From Luteimonas sp. MC1572 (GTDB taxonomy: Bacteria; Pseudomonadota; Gammaproteobacteria; Xanthomonadales; Xanthomonadaceae), in contig NZ_CP067112.1 in the NCBI RefSeq assembly GCF_016615815.1, positions 2,728,001 through 2,792,000 of the forward strand: 64,000 bases of DNA, written 5' to 3'. Within the stretch, counting starts at the first letter, position 1. The number at the start of each line of letters is the position of its first letter. The translations under genes were made by a program, and so were the position numbers. The notes under the pieces are model-generated. The model worked only from the letters and a program-made list of their open reading frames with translations. It was not told where the DNA came from and made no database searches. Of the stretch, positions 7,636-22,265 are shown in pieces.

Positions 7636-10283
7636 GCAGCGGCGTCGTACAGTCCCGCCACGTCAATCAGCACCCGCGCCCCGGCATCCCGCCAATGCTC
7701 CGGATGACAGGTAAACAGCAGGATCTGGTGCCTTAGCGAGGCGTCGTGCAGGATCCGCTTCATCTGCTGCCGCCGCGCCTCGTCGCTGTGCACCAGCGCA
7801 TCGTCCAGCACGATCAACGTCGGCTGGCCGGCCTCCTTCAACAGGTCCGCATAGGCAAAGCGGGCAATCACCCCCAGCTGCTCGCGGGTGCCATGACTGT
7901 GCTGCTCGAAACCCAGCGCCGCATTGTCCCGTGCGATCGAACTGGGGCGCAGCTTGTCGATGTCCACCGTCACCTGGTTGGCCGGGAACAGCTGCCGCAG
8001 GTAGTGGTCCAGCTTGACCCGCAGCGGCGCATACAGGCGCTGTATCGCCTCCTCTTGCCGGGCGCCCAGACGGCTGCACAACAGGCCCAGCGCATCGGCA
8101 CGCAACCGGTAGTGCGCCAGGCGCTTGCCCAGGTTCTCGACCTCGATTTCCGCGCCCGCCAGCTTTTCATCCAGGCCGTCGGCACCCAGCGTTTCCAGCT
8201 TGGCCCTCGCCGCCGTAATTGCCTCGTGCAGCGTGCTGCGCTGCTTGTTGACCAGATCGATCGCCAGTTGCAGACGCTGCACGTCCGCTTCCAGGTCCTC
8301 CGGCCGCAGCGCTGCAAGCTTGGCCTCGGCCGCGCCGATCTTTTCCTGCAAGCCATCACGGCGGGCAACGGCCTCCAGCAACTCGCGCGCCGCTGACTGC
8401 GCTGCGCTGTCCGCGGCCTCGCCTTCCAGCCGGTCCGTCGCCGCCTTGATCCGCCCCTGCAGGCCTTCGCACTCCAGGCCAGCTTCTACAATGCTGCGGC
8501 GGTTGAGCTCGAACTGTTCCTCGCAGGCCGTCAGCGCAACCTCGGCTTCTTCCCTGGCATGCCTCGCATCGTCCAGCGACAGCTCGACCTGCAGCTCCGG
8601 CAACCGGGCCAGCACCTGCTGCTGGTCCTGCTGACGCCCGCGCAGGTCCGCCAGCCTGGCCTGCCAGGCCGAGACCTCCGAACCGCCGAGCAGCGCGCTG
8701 CACTCCACGTCCTTCAACTCGATCTCGCGCTCCAGCTCCTGGTGCCGGCTGCAGCGGGCCTGCGCTTCGGCCAGACCGGACACGCCGAGGCTGGCGCCCA
8801 GCGTGGTCAGTGCGTCCTCAAGGCGGCTGGACTGCTCCGCCAGCCTGGCGATGTCTTCACCGCCGGGCGCGATCTCGATTTCGCCCAGCCCCGGCAGATG
8901 CAGGGTCAGCGGATCGGTGATCAGCAGGCTGCCCGTACCTTCGAGCACGCCGCTGGTGCCAAGGTCGATGCGCTGGCCTTCGCCCAACCGGAACACCACG
9001 CGCGTGGCAATGGCCTCGCGCTGGATGCGGGTCTCGCGCAGCTCGCGGTCGAGCTGCTCGAACCGGGCGAGGTCCGCCGTGGACAGGCGCACCGCGCCGG
9101 ACTGCTCGCGCAGCCCCACCAGCGCGGCCTGAAACGCCTGGGCCTTGGCCAGCGTGCCGTCGACGGCAACGATGTCGTCCCCACAGCGCTGGATTTCGGC
9201 CTGCAGGGACAGACGCTGCTGGCATGCCTGGGCGGCCTCGTGCTGCTGGCGCGCAGCACCAAGGGCCGCGCGTGCCGTGCTCCGGTTTTCGTCCGCGCGC
9301 TGCATCGCTTGCGTCTCGTGGTTCTGTTGTTCGCGCAACTGCTTCAGTGTCGTGCGCTGGGCGGCCAGCAGTGCCAGCTCCCTGGTCCGGTCCTCGGCCT
9401 GCGTATGCAGGCTGGTGATGCGTGCGTTGAGCTCGCGCAATCTCTGGCGACTGGCGTCCAGATCGCGCTGCTGCGGCTGCAGCTCGGCAAGCTGCGACTC
9501 GGCCGCGCGCCTTTCGCGCTCCAAGCTTTCCCAATGCCGCTCGGCCGTCAGCCGGCCCTGTTCGGCCAGGTCGCGGCTCAGGCGGTCGGTCAGTGTCTGG
9601 TATTCGCGGCTGGTTGCCAGCAAGGCATCGCGGCGCTCGGCAGAGGCGGCGAGCGCCTTCTCGGCGGCATCCAGGATGCCGGTGGATCTTCCCGTCGCGG
9701 TGCGCAGCTTGCCCAGCTCGGCGCGCAAGGCCACGGCAAGCCTTCCGCCTGACGTGCTTGCGATGTCGCCCATAATGCTTTTGAGGCGCTCGGCGAGGGA
9801 CGCTTCTGCGTGCGTCACCGGCTCTTCCAACGCCGAAGCCGAGCCTTGCTCGATCCACAGCAGGCCGGGAATGCCGCGCGTTGCCGCACGGCTCGCGCCT
9901 GCGCCCGACAGCCCGAACCCAAGCCGGCTGGCAAGCTGCTTGTCGGCATCGCCACCCTCCCAACTCTCGGTGCCGATGGTCAGGCGTGCACGCGGCCTGA
10001 CGAGGAAGGTCTTGCTGGCCTGGCACTCCTGCCCCAGTAGACTGAATTCGGCCTCGACGGTTGGCGCCGCATTGCCCGCGCCAACCGGCGAAAGCAGACT
10101 GGTGAATTCCCCACCACCGGTGTTGTGCTTCTCCAGGAAAAGGGTCCGCAACGCAGAGGCGATGGTGCTCTTGCCCGCCTCGTTGGGCCCGTGCAGGACG
10201 TTGAGGCCGTCTTCCAGCCCGGCGATCTCGATCGCCTGGTTGAACTTGCGGAACTGTTCGATGCGGATGCGGTGCAGCTTCAT
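7632..10283 (-). CDS. SbcC/YhaN-like AAA ATPase with long coiled coil
   Basis: This 883-residue protein starts MKLHRIRIEQFRKF. It has Walker A GPNEAGKST at residues 32-40, a long region rich in Glu, Gln, Ala, Leu and Arg (about 180-740) expected to form paired coiled coils, and near the end the ABC-type Walker B LIVLDDALVHSD followed by an LLFTCHPEHW segment. This is the SMC/Rad50/SbcC plan in its YhaN-like form. Such ATPases pair with an SbcD/YhaO phosphoesterase to process DNA ends, hairpins or protein-blocked ends; the partner is encoded immediately upstream with a 4-base overlap. I saw no CxxC zinc hook of the SbcC/Rad50 type in the middle of the coil, which also favours YhaN. The gene is part of the recCBD operon and may cooperate with RecBCD. 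Confidence 0.85.
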   Translation of the reverse strand: MKLHRIRIEQFRKFNQAIEIAGLEDGLNVLHGPNEAGKSTIASALRTLFLEKHNTGGGEFTSLLSPVGAGNAAPTVEAEFSLLGQECQASKTFLVRPRARLTIGTESWEGGDADKQLASRLGFGLSGAGASRAATRGIPGLLWIEQGSASALEEPVTHAEASLAERLKSIMGDIASTSGGRLAVALRAELGKLRTATGRSTGILDAAEKALAASAERRDALLATSREYQTLTDRLSRDLAEQGRLTAERHWESLERERRAAESQLAELQPQQRDLDASRQRLRELNARITSLHTQAEDRTRELALLAAQRTTLKQLREQQNHETQAMQRADENRSTARAALGAARQQHEAAQACQQRLSLQAEIQRCGDDIVAVDGTLAKAQAFQAALVGLREQSGAVRLSTADLARFEQLDRELRETRIQREAIATRVVFRLGEGQRIDLGTSGVLEGTGSLLITDPLTLHLPGLGEIEIAPGGEDIARLAEQSSRLEDALTTLGASLGVSGLAEAQARCSRHQELEREIELKDVECSALLGGSEVSAWQARLADLRGRQQDQQQVLARLPELQVELSLDDARHAREEAEVALTACEEQFELNRRSIVEAGLECEGLQGRIKAATDRLEGEAADSAAQSAARELLEAVARRDGLQEKIGAAEAKLAALRPEDLEADVQRLQLAIDLVNKQRSTLHEAITAARAKLETLGADGLDEKLAGAEIEVENLGKRLAHYRLRADALGLLCSRLGARQEEAIQRLYAPLRVKLDHYLRQLFPANQVTVDIDKLRPSSIARDNAALGFEQHSHGTREQLGVIARFAYADLLKEAGQPTLIVLDDALVHSDEARRQQMKRILHDASLRHQILLFTCHPEHWRDAGARVLIDVAGLYDAAA

Positions 10284-11407
10284 GCGCTGGCCCCCTGCTG
10301 TTGCAGCTGGTCGAACAGCAGCTTCAATGCCTCGTTGGCCGTCGCGGCCTGGTCCGGGTCCTCCTGCAGCGTGCGCAGTTCATCGACGAGTTCGGCAACC
10401 ACGCCATCGATGCGCATGGCCTGCACGTCTGCATCAGAGGGTTCGAGCCTGAGATGGGCCGTGTCGACCTCCAGCACATGCGCGCGCGCCTGCGCCGCCT
10501 CGATCACCTGGCGCAACTGGCCATTGCCGGCCAGGTCGATCATGCCGGCGACATGGCAGCGGACCACGCAATCCTGGTCCAGCGCCTGCAACTCGGCGGC
10601 AAACTGCAGAATGTCAGGCGCGCCGTTGATCTCAACGCCGGGCTCCTGCCAGCGAAAGCGGCCGATACGCCGTGACGTCACTAAGGGCACGCTGCCCGGG
10701 CCGGAGATCTCCACGACCAGCACGTTGCCCGAATCGTTGTCCTTGAAGCGATCCTGTTCCGGGGTGCCGCTGTACCAGGTGCGCTCGTCGACGCGCTTGG
10801 TGCCGTGCCAGTCGCCCAAGGCCAGGTAATCCAGACGTGCGGTGGCGGCTCGGTCCGGTGCGATCGGATTGGCCGAGTCGGCACTTTCCGGAAGAATGCC
10901 GGCAACGCTGCCATGGGCCAGGCCGATACGCAGCAGGCCTGGTGCCGTCTGCGCCGTATCGAACCACTCGCTCAGGTCGGTGTGGGTCTGGCGCTGGGTC
11001 AGCGGGGCCGGCAACACGGCAAAGCCCAGCTCGGCGAATTCGACGGCCTCCGGCGTGGTCAATATGGACACGTTCGACGAAACCACATCGAGACGCTGCA
11101 GCCGGCTCCACACGCTTTCCGCGAGCGCTGCATCGTGATTGCCAGGCAGCAGGATCCACAGGCCCGTGAAGCCTTCCATCGCGTGGATCACCCGACGCAG
11201 GGAAACATCCGACAGGCCCTGCTTGTCGAAGACATCGCCGGCCACCAGCACCGCGTCCACCTCTTCCGCTGTGGCCAGCGCGGCAATGCGGGCCACCGCA
11301 TCGAAGCGGGCCTGCTGCATGGCCGCGGACGGATCCGGGCTGTCATCGGCGGCCTTGAAACCGTACTGGCGGCCGATCTGCCAGTCGGCGGTGTGGATGA
11401 ACTTCAT
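10280..11407 (-). CDS. SbcD/YhaO-like DNA-repair metallophosphoesterase
   Basis: This 375-residue protein has the calcineurin-like phosphoesterase motifs in order: HTADWQIG (residues 5-12), GDVFD, PGNHD, AHGS and LGDWHG. These provide the Mn-binding His, Asp and Asn residues of the Mre11/SbcD nuclease family. A capping domain rich in acidic and hydrophobic residues follows. The length and the C-terminal region resemble YhaO-type proteins. The ATG overlaps the recD stop by 4 bases, and its own stop overlaps the ATG of the SbcC/YhaN-like gene by 4 bases, so the two subunits are produced together. The expected activity is Mn-dependent exo/endonuclease action on double-stranded ends, gated by the ATPase partner. 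The substrate preference cannot be read from the sequence. Confidence 0.87.
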   Translation of the reverse strand: MKFIHTADWQIGRQYGFKAADDSPDPSAAMQQARFDAVARIAALATAEEVDAVLVAGDVFDKQGLSDVSLRRVIHAMEGFTGLWILLPGNHDAALAESVWSRLQRLDVVSSNVSILTTPEAVEFAELGFAVLPAPLTQRQTHTDLSEWFDTAQTAPGLLRIGLAHGSVAGILPESADSANPIAPDRAATARLDYLALGDWHGTKRVDERTWYSGTPEQDRFKDNDSGNVLVVEISGPGSVPLVTSRRIGRFRWQEPGVEINGAPDILQFAAELQALDQDCVVRCHVAGMIDLAGNGQLRQVIEAAQARAHVLEVDTAHLRLEPSDADVQAMRIDGVVAELVDELRTLQEDPDQAATANEALKLLFDQLQQQGASA

Positions 11408-13259
11408 GCTTGGGCACTTTCCAGTGATTTGTCGGGCGCGACCGCAGGCCCGTTCTGATTGAAGGACGCAGATGACTGCACGTCGGAATCGAGCTTGGAC
11501 GCAAGCCCGCCCATCCGCCTCACCGGCGTCGACATGGCGGCCTCCAGCGAGGCCTGGGCGGCCCAGATCTCAACCTTCTGCTTGGCCCGCGACACGCCGG
11601 TGTAGAGCAACTGCCGGCTGAGGATGCGGTTTTCGATGTCCGGTGGCAGCACGACCGCAACACGCGCGTACTCGGAGCCTTGGCTCTTGTGGATGGTGAC
11701 CGCGAAGGCGCCTTCGTGGGCCGGCAGCGTGCCGGGCGCAAAGCTGCGTACACCTGGGCTGCCATCGGCCAGCACTGTTTCGAACCAGACGCGCAGCTGG
11801 CCGCCCTCATCGGCCAGGCACAAGCCCACGTCGCCATTGAACAAGCCACTGTCGTAGTCGTTGCGGGTGATCAGCACGGCGCGCCCCGCATACCAGACCT
11901 CATCAGCTGGCACCTTCCAGGCCTTGCGAAGCTGGACCTCGAGACGCGCATTGATGGCGGTGGCGCCGAAGTCATCGCGGCGCAGGGCGCACAACAGCTG
12001 CTGGCCCGCGAGCGCGCGCAGTGCCAGCAGGGCGCCGGCCTCGCCCGTGTCGGGGCGGATCGGCAGCAGTGAAAGCTCTCTGGCCCACGCGTCCACGCGC
12101 CGCACCAGCGCGGCCGCGTCGGCGACCTCATGCACGCTGGCCTGCTCGCCCGCATCCGCCAGGGCCGTGTCCAACTTCGCCAGGCTGCCTTCGCGGATGG
12201 CCTCATTGATGGCCTGCAGCGGCGCCTGCTCGGCCCGGAAGCTGTGGCGAAGCCGCACCAGCGGCCCCTTGCCCTCCAGCGCGCCGACGATGTCCATCAG
12301 CACCGAACCCGCGGCCACCGAGGTCAGCTGATCGGCATCGCCCACCAGCACCAGCACGGTATTTGGGCGCACCGCGTCGAACAGGCTGCGCATTATCCGC
12401 AGGTCCACCATGGAGGCCTCGTCCACCACCACCACATCGGCGGCAATGGGATTGTCGGCGTTGCGGCTGAAGCGTTCGGCGTAGGGCTCGTAGCCGAGCA
12501 GGCGGTGCAGGGTCAGGGCCTCGCGGTCCGGGATGCAGTCAAGGGCTGGCAGCCAGTCTGCGGGGAGCGGCGCAATCCCGCGCGCTGCGTCGCCCGACTG
12601 CAATTGCTGTCGCCCATCCCGCAGTGCTTGGCGCAGCCGCTGCGCAGCCTTGCCGGTAGGTGCGGCGACGTGCACTTTCAACGGCGCCGGGCGATGTCGC
12701 TGCAGCATCAGCAGCATCCGCAGCACGGTGGTGGTCTTGCCGGTACCCGGGCCGCCGGTCAGCACGAACAGGCGCTGGCCGAGGACACCCGCGACTGCTT
12801 GCCGCTGTGCCTGGACCGTGGCATCTCGACGCCCCTGGAAGAGGACATCGAGGTCAGCCTCCAGGCCGCCAACTGGCGCGTGAGTGGCTGCCGCGCAGCG
12901 TGCGAGCAACGCCTCGGCGAGCACGGTTTCGTGGGTGTGGTTGCGCCACAGCGTGACCCGCTGTTCGGCATCCAGCACCAGCACCGTGGGCTCGCCGTTG
13001 CCGTCGCTCACGAAACGCTTGTCGGCCTCCAGCGCAGTCATGGCCGACTCGCTCAAGGCAGGCAGTTCCGCGAAGACCGGCTGCCGCAGGTCCAGCGCCG
13101 TATGCCCCGCACTCTCGGCCAGGCTGGTCCATGCCGCCACCGTGGCGGTTGCTTCACTTGCCCCGCATTGGCCCAGCCAGCGGTAGAGCGCCTGCTGCAG
13201 CGTTCCCCAGGTTTCGGGAAGGGAAGCGGCATCGGCAACCGGCTTGAAACTGAGGACCG

Positions 13260-13263
<4 letters not shown>
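11404..13263 (-). CDS. recD: Exodeoxyribonuclease V alpha subunit RecD
   Basis: This 619-residue protein is close to the length of E. coli RecD (608). Walker A GGPGTGKTT lies at about residues 170-178, Walker B/motif II is VVVVDEASMVD, and a late motif VTIHKSQGSEY sits near the C-terminus. These are superfamily-1B helicase motifs. RecD is the fast 5'-3' helicase of RecBCD, which unwinds and degrades double-strand ends and loads RecA after Chi recognition. The gene lies between recB and the SbcD-like gene with 4-base overlaps at both ends, so equal stoichiometry by translational coupling is likely. Confidence 0.95.
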
Positions 13264-16903
<3,640 letters not shown>

Positions 16904-16907
<4 letters not shown>

Positions 16908-19900
16908 GATTCCACTTCCGCTGTTGCATGTATCGACTCTGCCGGTGACAGCTGGCGGTCAAGCTGGATGATCCGGTCCAGCATCCTGGCGATGCGCTTC
17001 AGTTCGGCCTGGACTTGCTCTGAAGGTAATTTCTCCAACCCGCTTCCCCGGGCGAACAGCCCCGCATAGCCTGGCGAATAGTCCATCTCGCCTGTCACTC
17101 GCTCACCACCCGCCCACGCATTTCTCGCTGCTTCGGCACAGCCGTCCGCACGACTCGCCCAGGACGTCACGGGCAGGTACCACACGGTGTCGCGCTGTGC
17201 AGCAAGATAGACGTCCATAAGTTGCTGGACCCGTTGACCCAGCTCAATGCGAAGCTCACCGCGACTGTCAGCGTCGTTGGAGAATGCGGCGCACCACAAT
17301 TCAAGTGAATCACGCCAGTCGCGAACTGGATTCTTGACCCTCTCATTGAGCAACAGGCAAACACGCACGTCGACGTGATCCGGCGCTTGCAGGCGCACCA
17401 GCGCCCAGTGCAGGAAAAGCGGAATGCGCTGCTTGAACTCAAGCCTATCTTCCGGCTTTGCATGGGCATCGAACACCCAGAGGGTCGACTCATCGAGTGA
17501 GGTCAAGACCTCACCTATCTCACCCGCTACGCTGATTGCGCGTCCTTCCCAGGACACCGCCTGTGGCGCGCGCTGCAGCGGTCGCCCAGCCAAGCCCGGC
17601 GGGACGGTATCAAGCATTTTTACAGCTTGTGGTCGCGCGCCCTTATCGCCCGCCCAAGCCGCGCCGCCCAAGCGACCCGCAGGCAGTTGACCGCCCAGCC
17701 GGAGCCAATCAGGCGGATCGGTGGGAATAGCGCGGGCTTCGGGAGATCCAAGCAGCGCCTCCAACGCCAACCGCCATGGGACTCTTTCGACAGAAGGCAG
17801 CTTTGCGGCCAGCGGCTCGTCTGCAGCGAGTCTCCCCTCTTCCAGCGCATCCAGGCGAATCTGCAGGGCGGAAGTCAATACCTGCTTGGCGGGATCCTTG
17901 AACCAGCCAATGACACTGCGGAGCGGAACCACCACGTCACCTTCGGGTTCGCTCGGACGGCGCGCGGCGATGAAGGGAACAGGCTCTTCAGTGCCGATGT
18001 GGGTTGCCGCGAGGCCTGCGTCAAAGGAAAAGAAGCGACTGTCTTTTTCGAAGTAGCGTGCATCGAAAGGCTGCAACGGGTGGCGAAAATACCAGGGACG
18101 CAGTGGATCCTCTTTCTTCAGCGGCGTGCCTTCGGCGGCAGTGCCCTGATCGAGGAATCCCATCAATTCAGCCAGTGGCGCGGCCGGGTTGCGCGGCTGC
18201 CCGTCCTGGACACCCTCGCCGACGTAGCTGAGATGCAGTTGCTCGCGGGCAGCCATCATGGTCTCGAGGAAAAGATAGCGGTCGTCATTGCGCACGTCCC
18301 GGTCACCGATGCGGCGGTTGCCCGGTGCCACGGTCAGGTCCAGTCCGGCGGCATTGGCCTGGCGCGGGAACTCGCCATCGTTGAGACCAAGCACCGCAAT
18401 CACGCGGAACGGCAGTGAGCGCGCGGCCACCATGCCGCAGAAGGTGATTCCGCCCATCAACAGGTGCTGGCGATCGGAGACCGCTGAGAGGCGCTCGAGC
18501 AGCACCTCGCGCACCACTTCGAATGGAAGTTCGGGGTCGCCGGCCCCCGCGGTGTCCGCCGTCAATGCTCCGATCAGACCACGCAAGGTGGCAAGCGCCT
18601 CGCGGGCGTCGCGATCACGCCGGTCGATACGGAAGAAGCCGTCGACGAATTCCAGCAACGTCGCGCTCCATGCCGAGGCGGCACGCGGAACGGTCGCCGC
18701 TTTGTGCAGCGACGCCAGTTTGAGCAGCAGCGAATCCAGCGCGCCCAGCAACTGTGCCTGCGGCCCCTCGATGCCCTCCACCGGCCACAGGCGTCCGGGC
18801 TCGCCTTTGGCCGCGACCGGCATGTCCAAGGCCCGCCCCGGAACCTCCTGTCCAAATACGTAGCCGGCGAGCATGCGTTCCATGCCCCACGCAAAGGTGA
18901 ACTCGGGGCTGGCAGGCACATCAAACTGCCTGGCGCGAAACTCGCCGTCCAGGCCCCAAGCGACACCCGCCCGCTGCAGCCAGTGGGCCAGCGTCTCGAC
19001 CCCGCCTGGGTCAATGCCGAAGGCCGCGGCGACCTGGGGAATGCGCAGCAGGTCCACCACTTCAGGCGCGCTGATGCGCGACTGCGGCAACGACAGCAGC
19101 TGCGTGAACGCTGTGAAGATGGAGTGCGTGCGCGCCACCGACACATCGGCCAGGTGGTAGGGAAGATCCACCTTCGTGCTTCCGGCCGGGCCGAACACTG
19201 AAGCCAGCAACGGCACGTAGGCGCCCATGTTCGGCACCATCACCGCAATCTCGGCTGGCTTCAGATCCGGCATCTCGCTGCGTGCAGCAAGCAAGGCATC
19301 ACGCAGGACTTCCAGCTCACGCAAGCGCGTGTGGCAGGAGTGGATGCGGAGAGTGGCGTCGTCATCGGCGGGCGCGGCACTTGCGCGCACCGGCAGGTTC
19401 GGGTCGAGCTCGCGGATACTCGCCTGCACCCGACTCAACAGGGGCTGGGCCACGTCCACAGGGTGCGGAACCTCGTCTCCCCCGTGGCGAACGTCCATGG
19501 CGAGGTTGCTGGCCTCGAGCGCCAGCATGAAGTGCTGGCCCATGCGGCCCCAGCTGGCGAGCAAGGGGTGCCCTACTTCATCAAGAAACAGCGACTCCGA
19601 AGCCGCTTCGAACACTTCACCCGACCTCAGGGTTTCGCGGCGTTCCGCAGAGGCTGGCAATCCCACCAGCCGCGGCTGGCGACTGCCGGTCGCGGAGGCA
19701 TCTCCCCAATACCTGGCGGACGGATCGGGGACGTACAGGCACACTGGCCGGCGCGCCGCCATGGCTGTGAGCAGGCGCAGCTCGGCTGGCGACAGATGAT
19801 TGACGCCAAAGACATGCAGGGGGTCTTGCGGGATGTCCGTGCTTGCCGACTGCAACTGTTCGATCAAGCGTTCAAGCAACTCCCCCCGATGCGGCAACCG

Positions 19901-20482
19901 GATCTGGTTCCGCAAGCGGCGCCACAGCTCGGGCTGGAAACCGGCGTTGCGAGCAGCGGGCTGTCCAGTCTGCCAGGCCGCAAGCCAGTCGGGCCGATAC
20001 ATCACGTACTGCGTGAACTCCTTGGCGAGGCGGTCGGCCAACTGGTATCTGCGCAAGTTCGAGTTTGCACCGTCGAGGCAGGCTGCAACCCCGTCATCGG
20101 CAAGGCCGGCCAACAAGCCGTGGATGCGCCAACGCAGGCGCTCGGTGCGGTAGTCCTGCAGTGCGACCGCCGATTCACCCAGGTACTCGTGTGTGCACGC
20201 GTCCAACCACGCGCTGGGCAGCTGGATCTGCACATTGGCGACGATGCTGGAAGAACCCCGCCTGCGCGCCAATGCACCAGGCAACCATTGCTTGATGCCA
20301 GGCTGCGCCGCAATTATGGATTGCGGCGCCAGTACGTCGTCGGGGGGGAACTGGTTCAGGAGTTCCAACAAGGGATCGAGCAATGCGTCCAACCTGCTGG
20401 CGCGAAAGACGACCAGGTTCTCATTGCCCAATGACACGCGCGCGCCAGACTCCCGGTGGTCACCCGGACTCGCCTCACTCAT
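16904..20482 (-). CDS. recC: Exodeoxyribonuclease V gamma subunit RecC
   Basis: This is a 1,192-residue protein from the ATG at 20482, which follows the purine-rich GGGGGAAGGG; longer in-frame starts (TTG at 20536) lack such a site. It has the RecC plan: an inactive helicase-like fold with HVFGVNHLSPAELRLL, a DPxxRYWGD segment, HSCHTRLRELEVLRDAL, AVMVPNMGAYVPLL, AVLGLNDGEFPRQ and DRYLFLE motifs. RecC holds the complex together and reads Chi in the 3' strand. It is the first gene of the five-gene coupled operon; the promoter should lie in the gap to the glycosylase-like gene or further upstream, but I see no convincing box. Confidence 0.93.
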
Positions 20483-20595
20483 CCCTTCCCCCTGAATAGC
20501 AGACGTCAATCCGTCGCCCAACTGCTGACCACACAATACACCGGGCCGGGGATCCGCGGCAGCGAAGCAACTGGCTCCTTACGGAGCTGTTGCTG

Positions 20596-21411
20596 TCAGT
20601 GCGACTGCCCGCGCACGCCTCGAACACCTTGGCGCACAAGCACGAAGATGCCGCCTTCGAGGTCGCCGATCCGGTGCGGCAACTTATGCTCGACCTTCAG
20701 GCGCTGGAGGTCATGTAGCCAAAGGTTGTAGCCGGGGCCATTGAGTGCGTAACCAAGCCCCAGTGAGATCACCTCGTCCAGCGTGGCGAAGCGATCGGGA
20801 TCGAAAAGACGGAGGTGTTTGCTCGCAAATGAGACGCCCAGGCCCTTGATGCGTGTGCCCGGAGCGAGGGCTACCGCGGGTGTACAACTCTCCGAAAGAC
20901 CGCGCAGCCACTCGGCTAGTGCGGCCGCGTGACCTTGCGGATAAGAGTTGTGGCGCTTGACGAGGTTGCCCCAGACCCGGTGCCCCCGCCCCCAGGTCAC
21001 AACGACGTTCTTGCTGAAATCGAGCACGGCTGCGAGATCGTCCAGATCAAGCGTCTTGGCCATGGCAGAAATGCGCGCAGTTTCGTTGTTCACCGTGGCG
21101 ACGGCGAACTCATTCGCGGCGCTGTCCAGCGCGCGACGCGTGAATGCCATGTTGGCAAGCGTAAGCATTTCTGTGGGCGCGAAGCCGGCCTGCGATCCAG
21201 TGAGGTGGAAATCGTGGATGGTGACGCGCGTGTCGTCACCCCATGAGAACGGATACCCATGCTCTTTCTCGATACCCAGCAGGTAGCTGTCCTGTTCGAG
21301 ATCTAGCGCGACGCGGCTGGTGGGATTGATCTTGCCGAACCTGTGAGGAATCCCACGCGCCGTCACCGCATCCTGCAATGTTCGCCCATTTATCCAAGCA
21401 CCCTTACTCAT
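20596..21411 (-). CDS. Glycosylase (OGG)-fold-like protein
   Basis: This 271-residue protein has no signal peptide or membrane segment. Near residues 205-235 it reads IKGLGVSFASKHLRLFDPDR and then FATLDEVIS, which resembles the helix-hairpin-helix and following segment of 8-oxoguanine DNA glycosylase-fold proteins (KGLG...ASK...LD). The characteristic catalytic Lys and Asp cannot be assigned with confidence. It lies 113 bases upstream of recC in the same orientation and just downstream of another unknown gene, so it may belong to the same DNA-processing or defence neighbourhood. The family call is tentative; a DNA-binding function is inferred only from the hairpin-like motif. Confidence 0.5.
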   Translation of the reverse strand: MSKGAWINGRTLQDAVTARGIPHRFGKINPTSRVALDLEQDSYLLGIEKEHGYPFSWGDDTRVTIHDFHLTGSQAGFAPTEMLTLANMAFTRRALDSAANEFAVATVNNETARISAMAKTLDLDDLAAVLDFSKNVVVTWGRGHRVWGNLVKRHNSYPQGHAAALAEWLRGLSESCTPAVALAPGTRIKGLGVSFASKHLRLFDPDRFATLDEVISLGLGYALNGPGYNLWLHDLQRLKVEHKLPHRIGDLEGGIFVLVRQGVRGVRGQSH

Positions 21412-21473
21412 GATCGTTCTTCCCCGTGGTCCAATTTGGGCTGCTCACGCTTGCGGCTGACCGCTGGAACACA

Positions 21474-22259
21474 TCACGTTCCAGCCATCCGATGACTTTT
21501 CGCAACATCTTCCGTCGCGCCCCATACCGCAACCACATCGTGCCGATCGGTACTCCCGTAGGCCAGCGGCCCGCTGTAGCCTGGCCAACCCGGAGTCTTG
21601 TAGTGGTTCTCGGAAACCAACCCAGCTCCTCCGGTGAGCAGCAGGGCGGGTCTGCCGACCGGGTTTCCGAGCACCGCGTTGGCAAGCAATGCCGAACCGT
21701 CCTGAAAGTCCGTCCATCCCATTCCGTACTGGAGCACGGCAACTGCGCCGGGAGCGACTGAGTGGCGGGTGTACAGCGCATCAAATGCGGCGATCGCGTC
21801 GCCACCGACGTAAAGCACACTGCGGAGATCGGCTTCGTCCTCGTCGCTCTGGAGCAGTGCCCAGAGCACGAATGAATTCCACGGTTTTTCGTCCATCCAG
21901 TCCGAGCCGGGCGGCCAGGGCTTTTCTCCAAGACCGAGATGCGCAATCACGGCATCGGGCCAACGATCGAGACGCTGAACGGAAAATCCCTCCATCGACC
22001 GGAGCATCGACTCCGCCTCCATCGCGGTCAATGCATAGTCCACGAGGACTGAGGAACGGAACTGTCCCGAGACCATCCGCACAGTGGTCAGATCGTCGTG
22101 CGCGCCCGGATAGAAGAACGAGCCCTGAAGCAGTGAGCGCAAGCGCGGCTTGCGACGTCGCGCTAGCCAACCAGGGACCTTCGAATCACGAAACCACGTA
22201 GTGGGTCTTTCCACGCATTGCTTCAGCGATGATCGCGGCGCAGGCGGCCAAGGCGACAT
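21474..22259 (-). CDS. Conserved-looking protein of unknown function
   Basis: I do not recognise this 261-residue protein. It contains GSFFYPGAHDDLTTVRMV and LVDYALT in its first half and AVAVLQYGMGWTDFQDG and LLLTGGAGLVSENHYKT in its second, with regular hydrophobic spacing that argues for a real globular protein. There are no transmembrane segments. The first 30 residues look unlike the rest, and an in-frame GTG at about 22178 could be the true start. It precedes the glycosylase-like gene by 62 bases in the same orientation. Its stop-proximal region is free of strong overlaps with real genes. The two genes may form a pair. Confidence 0.55.
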   Translation of the reverse strand: MSPWPPAPRSSLKQCVERPTTWFRDSKVPGWLARRRKPRLRSLLQGSFFYPGAHDDLTTVRMVSGQFRSSVLVDYALTAMEAESMLRSMEGFSVQRLDRWPDAVIAHLGLGEKPWPPGSDWMDEKPWNSFVLWALLQSDEDEADLRSVLYVGGDAIAAFDALYTRHSVAPGAVAVLQYGMGWTDFQDGSALLANAVLGNPVGRPALLLTGGAGLVSENHYKTPGWPGYSGPLAYGSTDRHDVVAVWGATEDVAKSHRMAGT

Positions 22260-22265
22260 GCGCTC

